Positions 1 through 8,784 are shown, counted from the stretch's first letter. The stretch is DNA of 64,000 bases from Betaproteobacteria bacterium (GCA_021373185.1 JAJFTF010000006.1:1-64000); one strand, 5' to 3'. Translations and numbers: made by a program. Notes: generated by a model not told the origin, from the sequence alone.

Positions 1-213
1 ATTCTCGGCCAGCGCCTCGCCGATGGCGTCTAGCGACTCTTCCACCGCCGCGTCGATAAAGCCGCAGGTATTGATCACCACCAGGTCGGCGGCCTGGTAG
101 CTGGGCGAAATATCGTAGCCTTCGGCGCGCAGTTGGGTGAGGATTTGCTCCGAATCGACCAGCGCCTTGGGGCAGCCGAGAGAAACCATACCTATGGTTT
201 TGGGTTTGGGCAT
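1..213 (-). CDS. rimO: Ribosomal protein S12 methylthiotransferase RimO, N-terminal part (cut by window edge)
   Basis: RimO is a radical-SAM enzyme that methylthiolates an aspartate of ribosomal protein S12. Only the first 71 codons lie in the window; the rest continues off the left edge. The start is the ATG at 211-213 (reverse strand), giving [20 protein letters not shown] at the N-terminus. The [12 protein letters not shown] segment and the later [11 protein letters not shown] segment are the first two cysteine-bearing motifs of the MTTase (UPF0004) domain and are characteristic of RimO rather than MiaB. The radical-SAM and TRAM domains cannot be seen. The hairpin at 299-338 isolates it from the gene upstream. 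Confidence 0.93.
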   Translation of the reverse strand, partial: MPKPKTIGMVSLGCPKALVDSEQILTQLRAEGYDISPSYQAADLVVINTCGFIDAAVEESLDAIGEALAEN

Positions 214-298
214 AACGTGCTTTGCAATTTAAGAATTCTGATTTACATCCATGCAACTGGCCGCAAAGCCAGCCCTTAACATCGAAGGTTGCCTATTG

Positions 299-338
299 AA
301 AAACCCCGCCGCTTTACTGCATGAGAAGCGACGGGTTT
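299..338 (-). terminator. Rho-independent terminator after the CigR-like gene
   Basis: Read on the reverse strand, CCCGTCGCTT (326-335) and AAGCGGCGGG (305-314) form a 10-bp stem with one mismatch, followed by a run of five T (299-303). It lies about 30 bases past the stop of the 369-854 gene and before rimO, so it should end that transcript. Confidence 0.75.
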
Positions 339-368
339 CCTGAACCTTTGATTTCTTGATTGGCTTGC

Positions 369-854
369 TCAGCGCAAAATATCTTCGATGGCGTCGACCA
401 CGATGCTGCTGCCTACCGCAATCAGCAGGATGTCGCCGGCAACCTGAACATAGCGGTGATTGGGCGGCGGCGCCGGCAGGCGTACACGCAATCGCTTGGG
501 TAGTTCGTAGTACCTGATATCGTTGGCGAGCGGTTGGCCCCTATGCCATTTTTTCGCTTGCCCCGGCGGTTGGCAGCCATTGTGCTTTTTTGCCAACCCC
601 GGCGGGCATTTGCCCTTGCGCATTTGGGCGCCATAGTACTCACTGACAATGCGGCGATCATCACTACCGAAGCTAAACGTAACCGTACTGCCGCGTCGTT
701 CATCATCATTTCGATCACCGCGCGCACGCTCTTCCTCGTGCTTGCCGTTGCCGGCCCAATTCGGCTTGTCCGCGAATGCCCCGCCCGCCGTCAGAGCCAG
801 GGCGACACCAAGTGCGGCAAGGCGAAGCGACACTTTTCTATTAATCTTCGTCAT
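369..854 (-). CDS. Exported CigR/RcnB-family protein of unknown role
   Basis: A 161-residue protein with a clear Sec signal peptide (residues about 1-28, basic start, LAALGVALALTAGGAFA core) followed by a charged low-complexity stretch (about 29-60) and a conserved C-terminal part. That part contains the CPPGLAKKHNGCQPPGQAKK segment, the basic proline-rich LPKRLRVRLPAPPPNHRYV stretch and a hydrophobic tail (GDILLIAVGSSIVVDAIEDI). This pattern is what I associate with RcnB-like/CigR proteins: RcnB is a periplasmic nickel/cobalt homeostasis factor in E. coli, CigR a Salmonella anti-virulence protein. The function here is unknown. Start chosen for the AAGGAATT ribosome site 5-6 bases upstream. 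It appears monocistronic, with a terminator downstream. Confidence 0.7.
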   Translation of the reverse strand: MTKINRKVSLRLAALGVALALTAGGAFADKPNWAGNGKHEEERARGDRNDDERRGSTVTFSFGSDDRRIVSEYYGAQMRKGKCPPGLAKKHNGCQPPGQAKKWHRGQPLANDIRYYELPKRLRVRLPAPPPNHRYVQVAGDILLIAVGSSIVVDAIEDILR

Positions 855-1059
855 GATAATTCCTTTTCATTTAAGCGACAGTTGCAGCGGAAATCAGGAT
901 TGCAATAGCGGCAAAATTTATGTCGACACTCACCATCTGAAAGCGCAAAAAAGGTAGCGATGCCCAACAGTTGGCAACATGAACACCACACCTGGTTATT
1001 ATATCGTAATAGGCTGATACACAAGTATTTTTACCCTACCTGCGCTACGACAGGCAAGC

Positions 1060-1734
1060 TCAATGAACCGTATGGCCATTCCCGCAGCATTGCTTGAATT
1101 TCTTGCCGCTGCCACAGGGGCACAGTTCGTTGCGGCCTATCTTGGGCTGCCCCCGCTGCACTGGAGCCTGCTTTCGCTTTGCTAGCCAAAAATTGCAAAT
1201 TGCCGTTATCACCTGAGGAAGTGCATCGACGCAGTCTTGCCAGATTTTTTGATCTTCCTTCCCCGGTTCATATTTTTTTCCTTGTCGTTCCGCTTCTTCT
1301 CTGAACGCTCCAGACAAGTAAAGAATCGGGAATGTCAGCCTTTTCAGGGGCTCATTGCCGGGTTGCAGCCATTCCTGAGTCGAAAGCCCCCAGCCCAGAA
1401 TATAGCCCTCGCACCAGGTTTGATAATCCAGCCGCGTGTCGTTTGAGGCACAGGGTTTCAGGATAAGTTTAGGCGGCTGATTATTTTGCAAGGCGCTGGC
1501 CACGTCGTTATAAAAGCCCAGCATCAACGCAATGAATTCTTTCTCTTGCGCCAATGATTCACATTCAGGCTGAGCTCCCAGCGCCTCCAGCATCCATTGG
1601 CTGGGGGCAATCATTTCCGGGCCACTAATTACGGCGCACAGAAAACCCTGAAGCTTGTCCAAACGCATGGCTTTGCCCTTGAATACAGGGGATTCCAGCC
1701 AGGTTTCCAATCGGTTGAGTTCGGTTTCAGTCAT
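1060..1734 (-). CDS. UPF0149 family protein with C-terminal SEC-C metal-binding motif
   Basis: A 224-residue cytoplasmic protein. Residues about 1-170 match the UPF0149 (YecA/YgfB) all-helical domain: an opening [11 protein letters not shown], the [21 protein letters not shown] segment (two overlapping parts) and [12 protein letters not shown] in the middle. The last 25 residues carry a SEC-C motif, [19 protein letters not shown], which binds zinc and is also found at the end of SecA. This is the YecA-type domain order. The biological role is not established; zinc binding is inferred from the CxC...CC arrangement. It stands alone, with about 200 bases without a gene on its left and a small gene on the opposite strand to its right. 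Confidence 0.85.
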   Translation of the reverse strand: MTETELNRLETWLESPVFKGKAMRLDKLQGFLCAVISGPEMIAPSQWMLEALGAQPECESLAQEKEFIALMLGFYNDVASALQNNQPPKLILKPCASNDTRLDYQTWCEGYILGWGLSTQEWLQPGNEPLKRLTFPILYLSGAFREEAERQGKKYEPGKEDQKIWQDCVDALPQVITAICNFWLAKRKQAPVQRGQPKIGRNELCPCGSGKKFKQCCGNGHTVH

Positions 1735-1867
1735 TGAGCGATCGCCTGTTTCAGTAATTCGTTAATTGCCGCCATTGGCGGCTACAGCCTGAATTTGAGC
1801 GCCAAACTAAATAAATCGAGAAAGCCGCCGATAACCCTGAAACAGCCGCATAACAAAGGAGACCAGC

Positions 1868-1999
1868 ATGGAAACCCGGATGAATCATATCAAGAGAATG
1901 TTTCAGTGCGGCGAATGCAGTTGGTTTATGGCCATCCGTTTGCTGGATGCCCTGAGTATTCCCGAATATAAAGCCGAGCGGTTCTTGAGAGAAACATAG
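1868..1999 (+). CDS. Small protein (43 aa) with a CxxC pair, unknown
   Basis: A short open frame preceded by a strong ribosome site (AAAGGAGA, 1855-1862) with 5-base spacing to the ATG. The product begins METRMNHIKRMFQCGECSWF and ends in a charged helix-like tail (LSIPEYKAERFLRET). The single CGEC pair could bind a metal together with a partner or form a redox dithiol; it is not enough for a complete zinc finger. No family is recognised. The strong Shine-Dalgarno sequence and full-length frame are the support; the small size keeps confidence moderate. The rest of the 480-base stretch between the neighbouring genes (1735-2215) holds only a short GCCGCC/GGCGGC hairpin at 1768-1782 with no T-run. 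Confidence 0.45.
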   Translation: METRMNHIKRMFQCGECSWFMAIRLLDALSIPEYKAERFLRET

Positions 2000-2215
2000 C
2001 CATTATTTGTTTTCAGATGGCAAGCATGGCGGATTGCGAGCATTGATTTACCCTCCAAGAAGGGGGATAGAGTCAGTGCTTCGCTCCTCCTGACCCGCCG
2101 CAAACATTCCCCCGCACCCCCACAAACATTTCATGTTATCGGCCAGCATCTGGCTTGCGCATCACTTGGGCAGTTGAGGGAAACGTCCAATCAAGTTTTG
2201 CGTATACTGTCGCCC

Positions 2216-2449
2216 ATGTACATTTACATCATCGCAATCGGCTGGGCCTACGTTGTGCTCATGATGGCCGTCACGGAAAAAAGTATTGTCGCCGGCGTGC
2301 TGACTTTCGTATTTTATGGCTTGCTGCCTTTGGCTTTGGTGCTCTATATCACCGTACGGCAGATGCAGCGCTCACGCATGGCCGCCAAGGAGCGCCTTGG
2401 TCAGCCAGATCGAACCGATCCCCAGTCCGATCAGCAACACCTGTTGTAG
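2216..2449 (+). CDS. Small two-helix inner-membrane protein, unknown
   Basis: A 77-residue protein starting at the ATG at 2216. Two hydrophobic helices are visible: about residues 2-20 (IYIIAIGWAYVVLMMAV) and 24-47 (VAGVLTFVFYGLLPLALVLYI), followed by a basic then polar tail (RQMQRSRMAAKER...). It looks like a real membrane protein: the frame is hydrophobic in a patterned way and stops cleanly. Its last 78 bases overlap the 3' end of the convergent ZIP transporter gene, so the tail sequence is constrained by the other strand. No function is known to me. Confidence 0.55.
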   Translation: MYIYIIAIGWAYVVLMMAVTEKSIVAGVLTFVFYGLLPLALVLYITVRQMQRSRMAAKERLGQPDRTDPQSDQQHLL

Positions 2450-3169
2450 CGTGGCATGCAATTCCGGGCGCTTGTGCAGGCCCGGAATCAGATCGGCCAC
2501 CGCCACGTAGATCATGCTTGCTGCGGCAATGGCGAGGCAGAAGGGGATCCATTCATGCATCGATTGCAACATGAAGTAGGCAAGCACTGCGCCCACTACG
2601 GTCGCCAAACTGGACAGCAGGTTGAGCATAAACGCGTGCTTTTTGGTATAGCCGGAATGCAGCAGGATCAGGAAATCCCCCACTTCCTGCGGAATTTCAT
2701 GCGCGATGATCGCCAATGAGGTCACCACTCCGATCTGGAAATCCGCCATAAAAGCGGCCGCGATGATGATGCCGTCGACGAAGTTATGGAAGGTATCGCC
2801 CACCATGATCATCAAGCCGCTTCGGCCATGGTCGTTTTCATGCCCGTGATTGTGATCATGACCGGGGATCGGAACGTGTGCTTCGCAATGATCGGCATGG
2901 CAGTGGCGCCACAACACCAGTTTTTCCAGCAGGAAAAACAACATGATGCCGAACAGGATGGTAGCTGCGGTATTTTCGATGCTCTTGGTGAGTTCAAAGG
3001 CATGCGGCAGGATTTCGAGGAATGCCGCGCCAAGCAGTGCGCCGATGGCGTAGCTGACCAGCATCGGCACCCACTCGGCGCGTGCCGACATGGCGAACGC
3101 CGCTGCTACGCTAATGCTGAGAACGCCGCCGAACAGGCTGGCCAGGATGATGCCGGTCAATGTGGACAT
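2372..3169 (-). CDS. ZIP-family divalent metal transporter
   Basis: A 265-residue polytopic membrane protein of the ZIP family, which imports Zn2+ and sometimes Fe2+/Mn2+ into the cytoplasm. Eight transmembrane segments are expected. The hallmark metal-site motifs in TM4 and TM5 are present: HNFVDGIIIAAAF and HEIPQEVGDFLILL. Between TM3 and TM4 there is a histidine-rich cytoplasmic loop (HCHADHCEAH, then HDHNHGHENDHG), typical of ZIP zinc sensors. I chose the ATG at 3169 (MSTLTGIILASL) because the open frame's 11 extra upstream residues are polar and atypical. The 3' end overlaps the convergent small membrane gene. The specific metal is not decidable from sequence. Confidence 0.88.
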   Translation of the reverse strand: MSTLTGIILASLFGGVLSISVAAAFAMSARAEWVPMLVSYAIGALLGAAFLEILPHAFELTKSIENTAATILFGIMLFFLLEKLVLWRHCHADHCEAHVPIPGHDHNHGHENDHGRSGLMIMVGDTFHNFVDGIIIAAAFMADFQIGVVTSLAIIAHEIPQEVGDFLILLHSGYTKKHAFMLNLLSSLATVVGAVLAYFMLQSMHEWIPFCLAIAAASMIYVAVADLIPGLHKRPELHATLQQVLLIGLGIGSIWLTKALLGGHA

Positions 3170-3191
3170 AGGCGCATCATTATACGGATAA

Positions 3192-3932
3192 TCACGAATC
3201 AAGCCAGATTAGCGACGCCAAACGCCCGGTGGCGCCATCGCGGCGGTAGGAGAAGAACCGTTCCTCATCGCTGAAGGTGCATAGACCGCCACCATAGACC
3301 TTGGTTACACCAAGCAGGCCAAGGCGCTGGCGCGCAAGCAAATAGATGTCGGCCAGCCATTTTTGTTCGGTGGCGGCTGCATGCGGAACGAAGGCTTTTT
3401 GGGCGTCCGGGTCGTAGGCCAAGAAAGCCTGCCTGACCTCCTCGCCCACCTCAAAGGCCTGCGGCCCGATTGCCGGGCCGAGCCAAACCAGCAGGGAAGC
3501 CGGGGCCACCTTCATCGCCGCCACCGCCGCTTCGATCACGCCGCCCGCCAAGCCGCGCCAGCCGGCATGGACTGCGCACACCACCGTGCCCGACTCGTCG
3601 CACAGCAACAACGGCAGGCAATCCGCCGTCATCACCGCACACACGACGTCCGATTTTCTGGCAACTGCGGCATCGGCCTCGGCGATGCCAACTGCTCGAT
3701 CCGCATCCGCCAAGACATTGCCATGCACCTGTTTCAGCCATATCGGTTCCGCCGGCAAGGCCAAGCGCAATATTGCCCGGTTCGTCGCCACCACAGCGGG
3801 GTCATCGCCGACATGGTCGCCCAGATTGAGGGACGCATATCCTCCTGTGCTCACGCCGCCGGCACGAGTCGTTTGCACGGCATGCACATTGGCTGGCGCC
3901 GGCCAGTCGGGGATAATCCAACTCTCATTCAT
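3192..3932 (-). CDS. pgeF: Peptidoglycan editing factor PgeF (YfiH/DUF152 multicopper-like protein)
   Basis: A 246-residue protein of the YfiH/DUF152 family. In E. coli PgeF removes mis-incorporated L-Ser from cell-wall precursors; other members were described as polyphenol oxidases or purine nucleoside phosphorylases. Visible family segments: LKQVHGNVL (first metal-ligand His), the TADCLPLLLCD segment (catalytic Cys) and VCAVHAGWRGLAGGVIE (HAGWRG with metal-ligand His), then GPAIGPQAFEVG. All key Cys/His residues are present and the length is normal. The start overlaps the stop of rluD by 8 bases, so the two are translationally coupled; the rluD-pgeF pair is common in proteobacteria. Confidence 0.92.
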   Translation of the reverse strand: MNESWIIPDWPAPANVHAVQTTRAGGVSTGGYASLNLGDHVGDDPAVVATNRAILRLALPAEPIWLKQVHGNVLADADRAVGIAEADAAVARKSDVVCAVMTADCLPLLLCDESGTVVCAVHAGWRGLAGGVIEAAVAAMKVAPASLLVWLGPAIGPQAFEVGEEVRQAFLAYDPDAQKAFVPHAAATEQKWLADIYLLARQRLGLLGVTKVYGGGLCTFSDEERFFSYRRDGATGRLASLIWLDS

Positions 3933-4914
3933 GGCGCAACACTTTCAGCAATGCCGCCATGTCCGCCGGCAAATCAGCATGCCATTCCATCTGCTCGCCG
4001 GATGTCGGGTGAATCAGTCCGAGCCGCTCCGCATGCAACGCTTGGCGACCCAGCACCTTGATCGCCTCGCGCAGCGGCGGCGGCAACTGGATTGGCCGGC
4101 CGCTATAAACCGTGTCGCCCGCCAGCGGATGAGCGATTGACTGCATGTGCACCCGGATCTGGTGGGTACGCCCCGTCTCCAGGCTGCAACGGATCAGGGT
4201 GTGGTAATCGAAGCGCTCCAGCACGGCGTAATGCGTTACTGCCGGCTTGCCGCTGTGGACGACCGCCATTTTGACGCGCTGGCTGGGATGCCGCCCGATC
4301 GGCGCATCCACCTTGCTATCGCGCACGACGGAGCCTTGCACGATGGCCAGATAGTCGCGCTTCACGCTACGAGCCTGCAATTGGCGCACCAGCGCCGTCT
4401 GGGTAATGAGGGTTTTCGCCACCACCAGCAGGCCGCTGGTGTCCTTGTCAAGGCGATGAACGATGCCGGCGCGGGGAACGCCCTCAAGCTGCGGCGCATA
4501 ATGCAGCAATGCATTGAGCATGGTGCCCTGCCAGTTGCCGCTGCCCGGATGAACGACCAGGCCAGCCGGCTTGTTGATCACCAACAGCTCATCATCCTCG
4601 TACACGATATCGAGGGCGATATCCTCCGCCAGGTAGGGTGTTTCGGAAGGATGCAACTCCGGCTCGACCTGCACCTGCTCGCCGCCCCACACTGCCTGCT
4701 TGGCCGTCACGTGCTGGCCATTGAGCGTGACTCGCTTCTCCTTGATCCAGGTTTGCAGGCGACTGCGCGAAAAGTCCGGCAGCAATTGCTGCAACGCCTG
4801 GTCAAGCCGCAATCCCGCCAATTCCGGCAAGATCACCAAGTTGATGGTTGCAGGATTTGGGTTATAATCGAGCGAATTGTCACTTGCGCCCTTAGGGGCA
4901 TTGGATATAGTCAT
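3925..4914 (-). CDS. rluD: 23S rRNA pseudouridine synthase RluD
   Basis: RluD makes pseudouridines in helix 69 of 23S rRNA (E. coli U1911/1915/1917). From the ATG at 4914 the protein has 329 residues: an N-terminal S4 RNA-binding domain (about 20-85, LDQALQQLLPDFSRSRLQTW) and the RluA-type catalytic domain with GIVHRLDKDTSGLLVVAKT, whose Asp is the nucleophile, and RTHQIRVHM near the end. The open frame continues upstream to 4992 but those residues are unlike the family. The chosen start codon (4912-4914) overlaps the bamD start codon (4913-4915) on the other strand, so an internal start cannot be excluded. Upstream of pgeF in a two-gene operon. Confidence 0.92.
   Translation of the reverse strand: MTISNAPKGASDNSLDYNPNPATINLVILPELAGLRLDQALQQLLPDFSRSRLQTWIKEKRVTLNGQHVTAKQAVWGGEQVQVEPELHPSETPYLAEDIALDIVYEDDELLVINKPAGLVVHPGSGNWQGTMLNALLHYAPQLEGVPRAGIVHRLDKDTSGLLVVAKTLITQTALVRQLQARSVKRDYLAIVQGSVVRDSKVDAPIGRHPSQRVKMAVVHSGKPAVTHYAVLERFDYHTLIRCSLETGRTHQIRVHMQSIAHPLAGDTVYSGRPIQLPPPLREAIKVLGRQALHAERLGLIHPTSGEQMEWHADLPADMAALLKVLRHE
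4841..4868 (+). promoter_or_regulatory. Predicted sigma70 promoter of bamD
   Basis: TTGATG (-35, 4841-4846), a 16-base spacer and a perfect TATAAT (-10, 4863-4868), 45 bases before the bamD ATG. The AGGGG ribosome site at about 4893-4898 lies between. The promoter is inside the 5' coding part of the divergent rluD gene. Confidence 0.65.
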
Positions 4915-5740
4915 GAGGCTTAGTTTAGCGTTAATTCTCGCATTGTTGCTAACGGCTTGCGGCTTGCTGCCGGAAGTAGCAGATGAAACCAAGGGCTGGT
5001 CGGCCCAGAAACTCTATACCGAGGCCAAATCGGAAGCGGCTGACGGCAATTACGAGAAGGCGATCACGTATTTCGAAAAACTGGAGGCGCGCTACCCCTA
5101 TGGTCGCTTCGCCCAGCAATCGCAAATAGAAGTCGCCTACGCCTACCACAAGGCAGGCGAACCGGCCTCCGCCCTCGCCGCCTGTGACCGCTTCATCAAG
5201 CTGCACCCCAACCACCCCAGCGTCGATTACATTTATTACCTGAAAGGTCTGGTGAATTTCAACGACGACCTGGGACTGCTTGGCGTGCTGTCGGAAAAAG
5301 TGGCGCAAACCTCAGAAACTCTGGCACCCCTCGCCAAACAGGACATGACCGAACGCGACCCGAAAGCAGCGCGTGAAGCGTTCGAATCCTTCAAGGAATT
5401 GGCGACCCGTTTCCCCAACAGCAAATACACGCCGGATGCCATCGCCCGCATGAAGTACCTGGTCAACACGCTCGCCATGCATGAGGTTCACGTAGCGAAT
5501 TATTATTACCGGCGCAAGGCTTTCGTTGCCGCACTCAACCGCGCCCAGAATGCGTTGCTCGAATTCCCCCAGGCTCCCGCCACGGAGGAAGCGCTGACGA
5601 TCATGATCAAGTCCTACAATGAACTCGGCATGACCGACTTGCGCGACGACACCCTGCGCATCATGCAGAAGAATTTCCCCAATAGCCGCTTCTTCGCCAT
5701 CCTGAAACAGGCGGATACGCCGTGGTGGAAAATCTGGTAA
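4913..5740 (+). CDS. bamD: Outer-membrane assembly lipoprotein BamD
   Basis: BamD is the essential lipoprotein of the BAM complex that folds beta-barrel proteins into the outer membrane. The ATG at 4913 gives a 275-residue protein whose first 20 residues form a lipoprotein signal (MRLSLALILALLLTACG, lipobox LTAC, lipidated Cys16). Five tetratricopeptide-like repeats follow; the family segments KLYTEAKSEAADGNYEKAI, FEKLEARYPYGRFAQQS, AYHKAGEPASAL, RFIKLHPNHP and YYLKGLVNF are all present. Length matches the family. It has its own strong promoter and runs divergently from rluD, with the two start codons overlapping. It is followed by glnB on the opposite strand. Confidence 0.95.
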   Translation: MRLSLALILALLLTACGLLPEVADETKGWSAQKLYTEAKSEAADGNYEKAITYFEKLEARYPYGRFAQQSQIEVAYAYHKAGEPASALAACDRFIKLHPNHPSVDYIYYLKGLVNFNDDLGLLGVLSEKVAQTSETLAPLAKQDMTERDPKAAREAFESFKELATRFPNSKYTPDAIARMKYLVNTLAMHEVHVANYYYRRKAFVAALNRAQNALLEFPQAPATEEALTIMIKSYNELGMTDLRDDTLRIMQKNFPNSRFFAILKQADTPWWKIW

Positions 5741-5774
5741 GAATTATCCTGGCGGGGCTGCGATCCTGGATTTA

Positions 5775-6125
<351 letters not shown>

Positions 6126-6129
6126 TTAT

Positions 6130-7737
6130 TTATTCAACCCACGGACGGTACTTCGACGTAATTGGATAACGCCGGTCCTTGCCGAATCCGCGCGGCGTCA
6201 CCCTCACTCCTATCGGCGCTTGACGCCGTTTGAACTCGTTGCAGTCGATCAATTTCACCACATGCCGCACATCTTTTTCATCATAGCCCTGAGCGATGAT
6301 ATCGTGCGGACACATGTCATGTTCAACATAGCGCTCCATGATCGCATCCAGAATTTCGTAAGGGGGCAACGCATCCTGGTCGGTCTGATCATGCCGCAAC
6401 TCAGCGGAAGGCGCACGGGTAATGACGCGCTCAGGAATCGCCTCGCCGAGACTGTTGCGATAGCGTGACAGGCGGTAAACCATGGTTTTCGGTACATCCT
6501 TCAAGACTGCGAAACCGCCCGCCATGTCGCCATACAGCGTCGCATAACCCACCGCCATTTCGCTCTTGTTGCCGGTGGTCAGCACGATGGAACCATATTT
6601 GTTGGACAGCGCCATCAACAACGTTCCCCTGATCCGCGCCTGAATATTTTCTTCGGTCGTATCGAACGGCAAATCGTCGAATTCTTCAGACAGCGTTCTG
6701 AGAAAGGAATCGAATGCCAGCTTGATCGGCAGCTCACTGTAGCGCACCTTCAAATGCTCTGCCATGGTCTGCGCATCCTGCAAGCTGATATCGGCGGTAA
6801 ACTCGGATGGCATCATCACCGCCTGCACCCGCTCCGCGCCCAGCGCATCCACCGCAATCGCCAGCGTCAACGCGGAATCGATCCCGCCGGACAATCCCAG
6901 CACCGCGCCGGGAAAGCCGTTTTTTGTCACATAATCCTTCACGCCAAGGCACAGCGCCTGGTAGATACTGGCCTCGATCGACATCTGCGGCGCGATCTCG
7001 CCGATCTGAGGCTGACCGCTTTCCAGTTCGACAATGCGCAACGTTTCCTCGAATGCGGGAAGCTGATGCACAAGAGCGCCTGCGCCATTCATGACAAAAG
7101 ACGCACCGTCGAAGACCAACTCGTCCTGACCGCCGATCAGGTTGGCATAAAATATCGGCAAACCGCACTCGCCGACGCGCTCGCGTACTGCTTCGTAGCG
7201 CGACACCTGCTTGTTCATATGATAAGGCGAGGCGTTCAGCACCAGCAGCACGTCGGCATTGGCGTTGAGCGCGCAAGCGGCGGCTCCCTCTTCCCAGATA
7301 TCGGCGCAGATATTGATGCCGAATTTAATGCCGTCGACCTCGAACACACACGGCTCGCTGCCGGGAACGAAGTAGCGCACTTCGTCAAAGACCGAATGGT
7401 TGGGCAGTTTCTGCTTGTGATAGGTGGCGACGACTTTGCCGTCGCGCAACACGGAAGCCGCATTGTAGCGATTACCAGCAAACTGGTGAGGATGACCGAC
7501 GACCATCACGATACCCTGCGTTTCACAAGCCATGCGATACAAGACTTGGTCACAGGCATCGTAAAACCCATCGCGCAACAGCAAATCTTCCGGCGGATAG
7601 CCGGTCAATGCCAGCTCCGGCGTGACCAGAATCTGCGCGCCCTCAGCCTTGGCACGATTGGCGTAATCGAGGATTTTTGCAGCATTGCCGGAAAGATCAC
7701 CAACCAGGCAATTGATTTGGGCGATGGCGACTTTCAT
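6130..7737 (-). CDS. nadE: Glutamine-dependent NAD+ synthetase
   Basis: NadE performs the last step of NAD+ synthesis, amidating nicotinic-acid adenine dinucleotide. This 535-residue form has an N-terminal nitrilase-type glutaminase domain (about 1-255) with the catalytic triad segments TPELALTGYPPEDLL (Glu), YHKQKLPNHSVFDE (Lys) and INICADIWEEG (Cys), and a C-terminal synthetase domain with the ATP pyrophosphatase loop GLSGGIDSALTL. It can therefore use glutamine as the nitrogen donor. The gene precedes glnB in the same direction with a 16-base gap. In Azospirillum a PII protein has been reported to control a NadE of this type, so the pairing may be functional. Confidence 0.95.
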   Translation of the reverse strand: MKVAIAQINCLVGDLSGNAAKILDYANRAKAEGAQILVTPELALTGYPPEDLLLRDGFYDACDQVLYRMACETQGIVMVVGHPHQFAGNRYNAASVLRDGKVVATYHKQKLPNHSVFDEVRYFVPGSEPCVFEVDGIKFGINICADIWEEGAAACALNANADVLLVLNASPYHMNKQVSRYEAVRERVGECGLPIFYANLIGGQDELVFDGASFVMNGAGALVHQLPAFEETLRIVELESGQPQIGEIAPQMSIEASIYQALCLGVKDYVTKNGFPGAVLGLSGGIDSALTLAIAVDALGAERVQAVMMPSEFTADISLQDAQTMAEHLKVRYSELPIKLAFDSFLRTLSEEFDDLPFDTTEENIQARIRGTLLMALSNKYGSIVLTTGNKSEMAVGYATLYGDMAGGFAVLKDVPKTMVYRLSRYRNSLGEAIPERVITRAPSAELRHDQTDQDALPPYEILDAIMERYVEHDMCPHDIIAQGYDEKDVRHVVKLIDCNEFKRRQAPIGVRVTPRGFGKDRRYPITSKYRPWVE

Positions 7738-7746
7738 CGAAATTTC

Positions 7747-7820
7747 ACCGCAAAGGTGCCAAGGTGCAAAGAGAGCAATGTTTCGATTATCGTCATCTTT
7801 GCGTTTTTGCCGTCTTAGCG
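7747..7820. repeat. Imperfect intergenic inverted repeat, first copy
   Basis: ACCGCAAAGGTGCCAAGGTG on the left and, as its imperfect reverse complement, CTTTGCGTTTTTGCCGTC on the right, between nadE and sucD and touching the sucD stop codon. The same ACCGCAAAG / CTTTGCG words recur at 8724-8784, so this is a small dispersed palindromic element rather than a unique terminator. Confidence 0.55.
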
Positions 7821-8702
7821 ATTCGAATTGGACTTATTGATTGATTCCATCACCGCTTCGCCCAGCCCTGCCGGCGATTTCGCCACCACCACGCCGGCTG
7901 CTTCCAGCGCGGCGATCTTGTCCACGGCCAACCCCTTGCCACCGGCGATGATCGCGCCAGCATGGCCCATGCGCTTGCCCTTGGGCGCAGTCTGGCCGGC
8001 AATGTAGGCCGCCACCGGCTTGGTGACATGGGCCTTGATGAATTCCGCCGCCGCTTCCTCGCGGTTGCCGCCGATTTCGCCGACCATGATGATGGCCTCG
8101 GTCTGCGGATCGTCCTGGAACATTTTCAGGCAATCGATGAAATCCAGCCCCTTGATCGGATCGCCGCCGATGCCGACGCAGGTTGACTGCCCCAAGCCCA
8201 GCCTGGTGGTTTGATAAACGGCTTCGTAGGTCAGGGTGCCGGAACGCGACACCACGCCGACCTTGCCTTTCTGGTGGATGAAGCCGGGCATGATGCCGAT
8301 CTTGCATTCTCCCGGCGTGATGATGCCGGGGCAGTTGGGGCCGATCAGCACCGCATCGTTGGCGCGCAGCGCCGCCTTGACGTTGAGCATGTCCAGCACC
8401 GGGATGCCTTCGGTGATGCAGACGATCACCTTGATGCCGGCATCCGCCGCTTCCATGATGCCGTCCGCCGCAAACGCGGGCGGCACGTAAATGACCGTAG
8501 CCTCGGCGCCGGTCGCCTTGACCGCATCGCGCACGGTATTGAATACCGGCAGGCCGAGATGAGTCTGCCCGCCCTTGCCCGGCGTCACGCCGCCGACCAT
8601 CAGCGTGCCATAAGCAATCGCCTGTTCGGAGTGGAAAGAGCCCTGTTTGCCGGTGAAGCCCTGGCACAGGACTTTGGTGTTTTTGTTGACGAGAATGCTC
8701 AT
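7815..8702 (-). CDS. sucD: Succinyl-CoA synthetase, alpha subunit
   Basis: SucD binds CoA and carries the phosphorylated histidine of succinyl-CoA synthetase, the substrate-level phosphorylation step of the TCA cycle. The 295-residue protein starts [20 protein letters not shown], a standard opening with the CoA-binding Rossmann fold. [20 protein letters not shown] and [17 protein letters not shown] segments ([15 protein letters not shown]) are present, and [15 protein letters not shown] contains the active-site His. Downstream of sucC on the same strand with an 89-base gap that contains the inverted repeat 8724-8784, which might modulate the SucC:SucD ratio, though that is inference. Confidence 0.96.
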   Translation of the reverse strand: MSILVNKNTKVLCQGFTGKQGSFHSEQAIAYGTLMVGGVTPGKGGQTHLGLPVFNTVRDAVKATGAEATVIYVPPAFAADGIMEAADAGIKVIVCITEGIPVLDMLNVKAALRANDAVLIGPNCPGIITPGECKIGIMPGFIHQKGKVGVVSRSGTLTYEAVYQTTRLGLGQSTCVGIGGDPIKGLDFIDCLKMFQDDPQTEAIIMVGEIGGNREEAAAEFIKAHVTKPVAAYIAGQTAPKGKRMGHAGAIIAGGKGLAVDKIAALEAAGVVVAKSPAGLGEAVMESINKSNSNR

Positions 8703-8723
8703 GAAAAATCCTTAAAAATCTTT

Positions 8724-8784
8724 ACCGCAAAGACGCAGAGGCGCAAAGAAATCATGAAACTTTGCGTCTTCGCACCTTTGCGGT
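8724..8784. repeat. Inverted repeat between sucC and sucD, second copy
   Basis: ACCGCAAAG...GCGCAAAG on the left and CTTTGCG...CTTTGCGGT on the right can pair into a long, partly mismatched hairpin with an AAATCATGAAA loop. It fills most of the sucC-sucD gap and shares its words with 7747-7820. Confidence 0.65.

Noticed and set aside
1768..1782. GCCGCC-ATT-GGCGGC hairpin as a terminator
   Set aside because: No T-run follows on either strand and it sits upstream of the UPF0149 gene.
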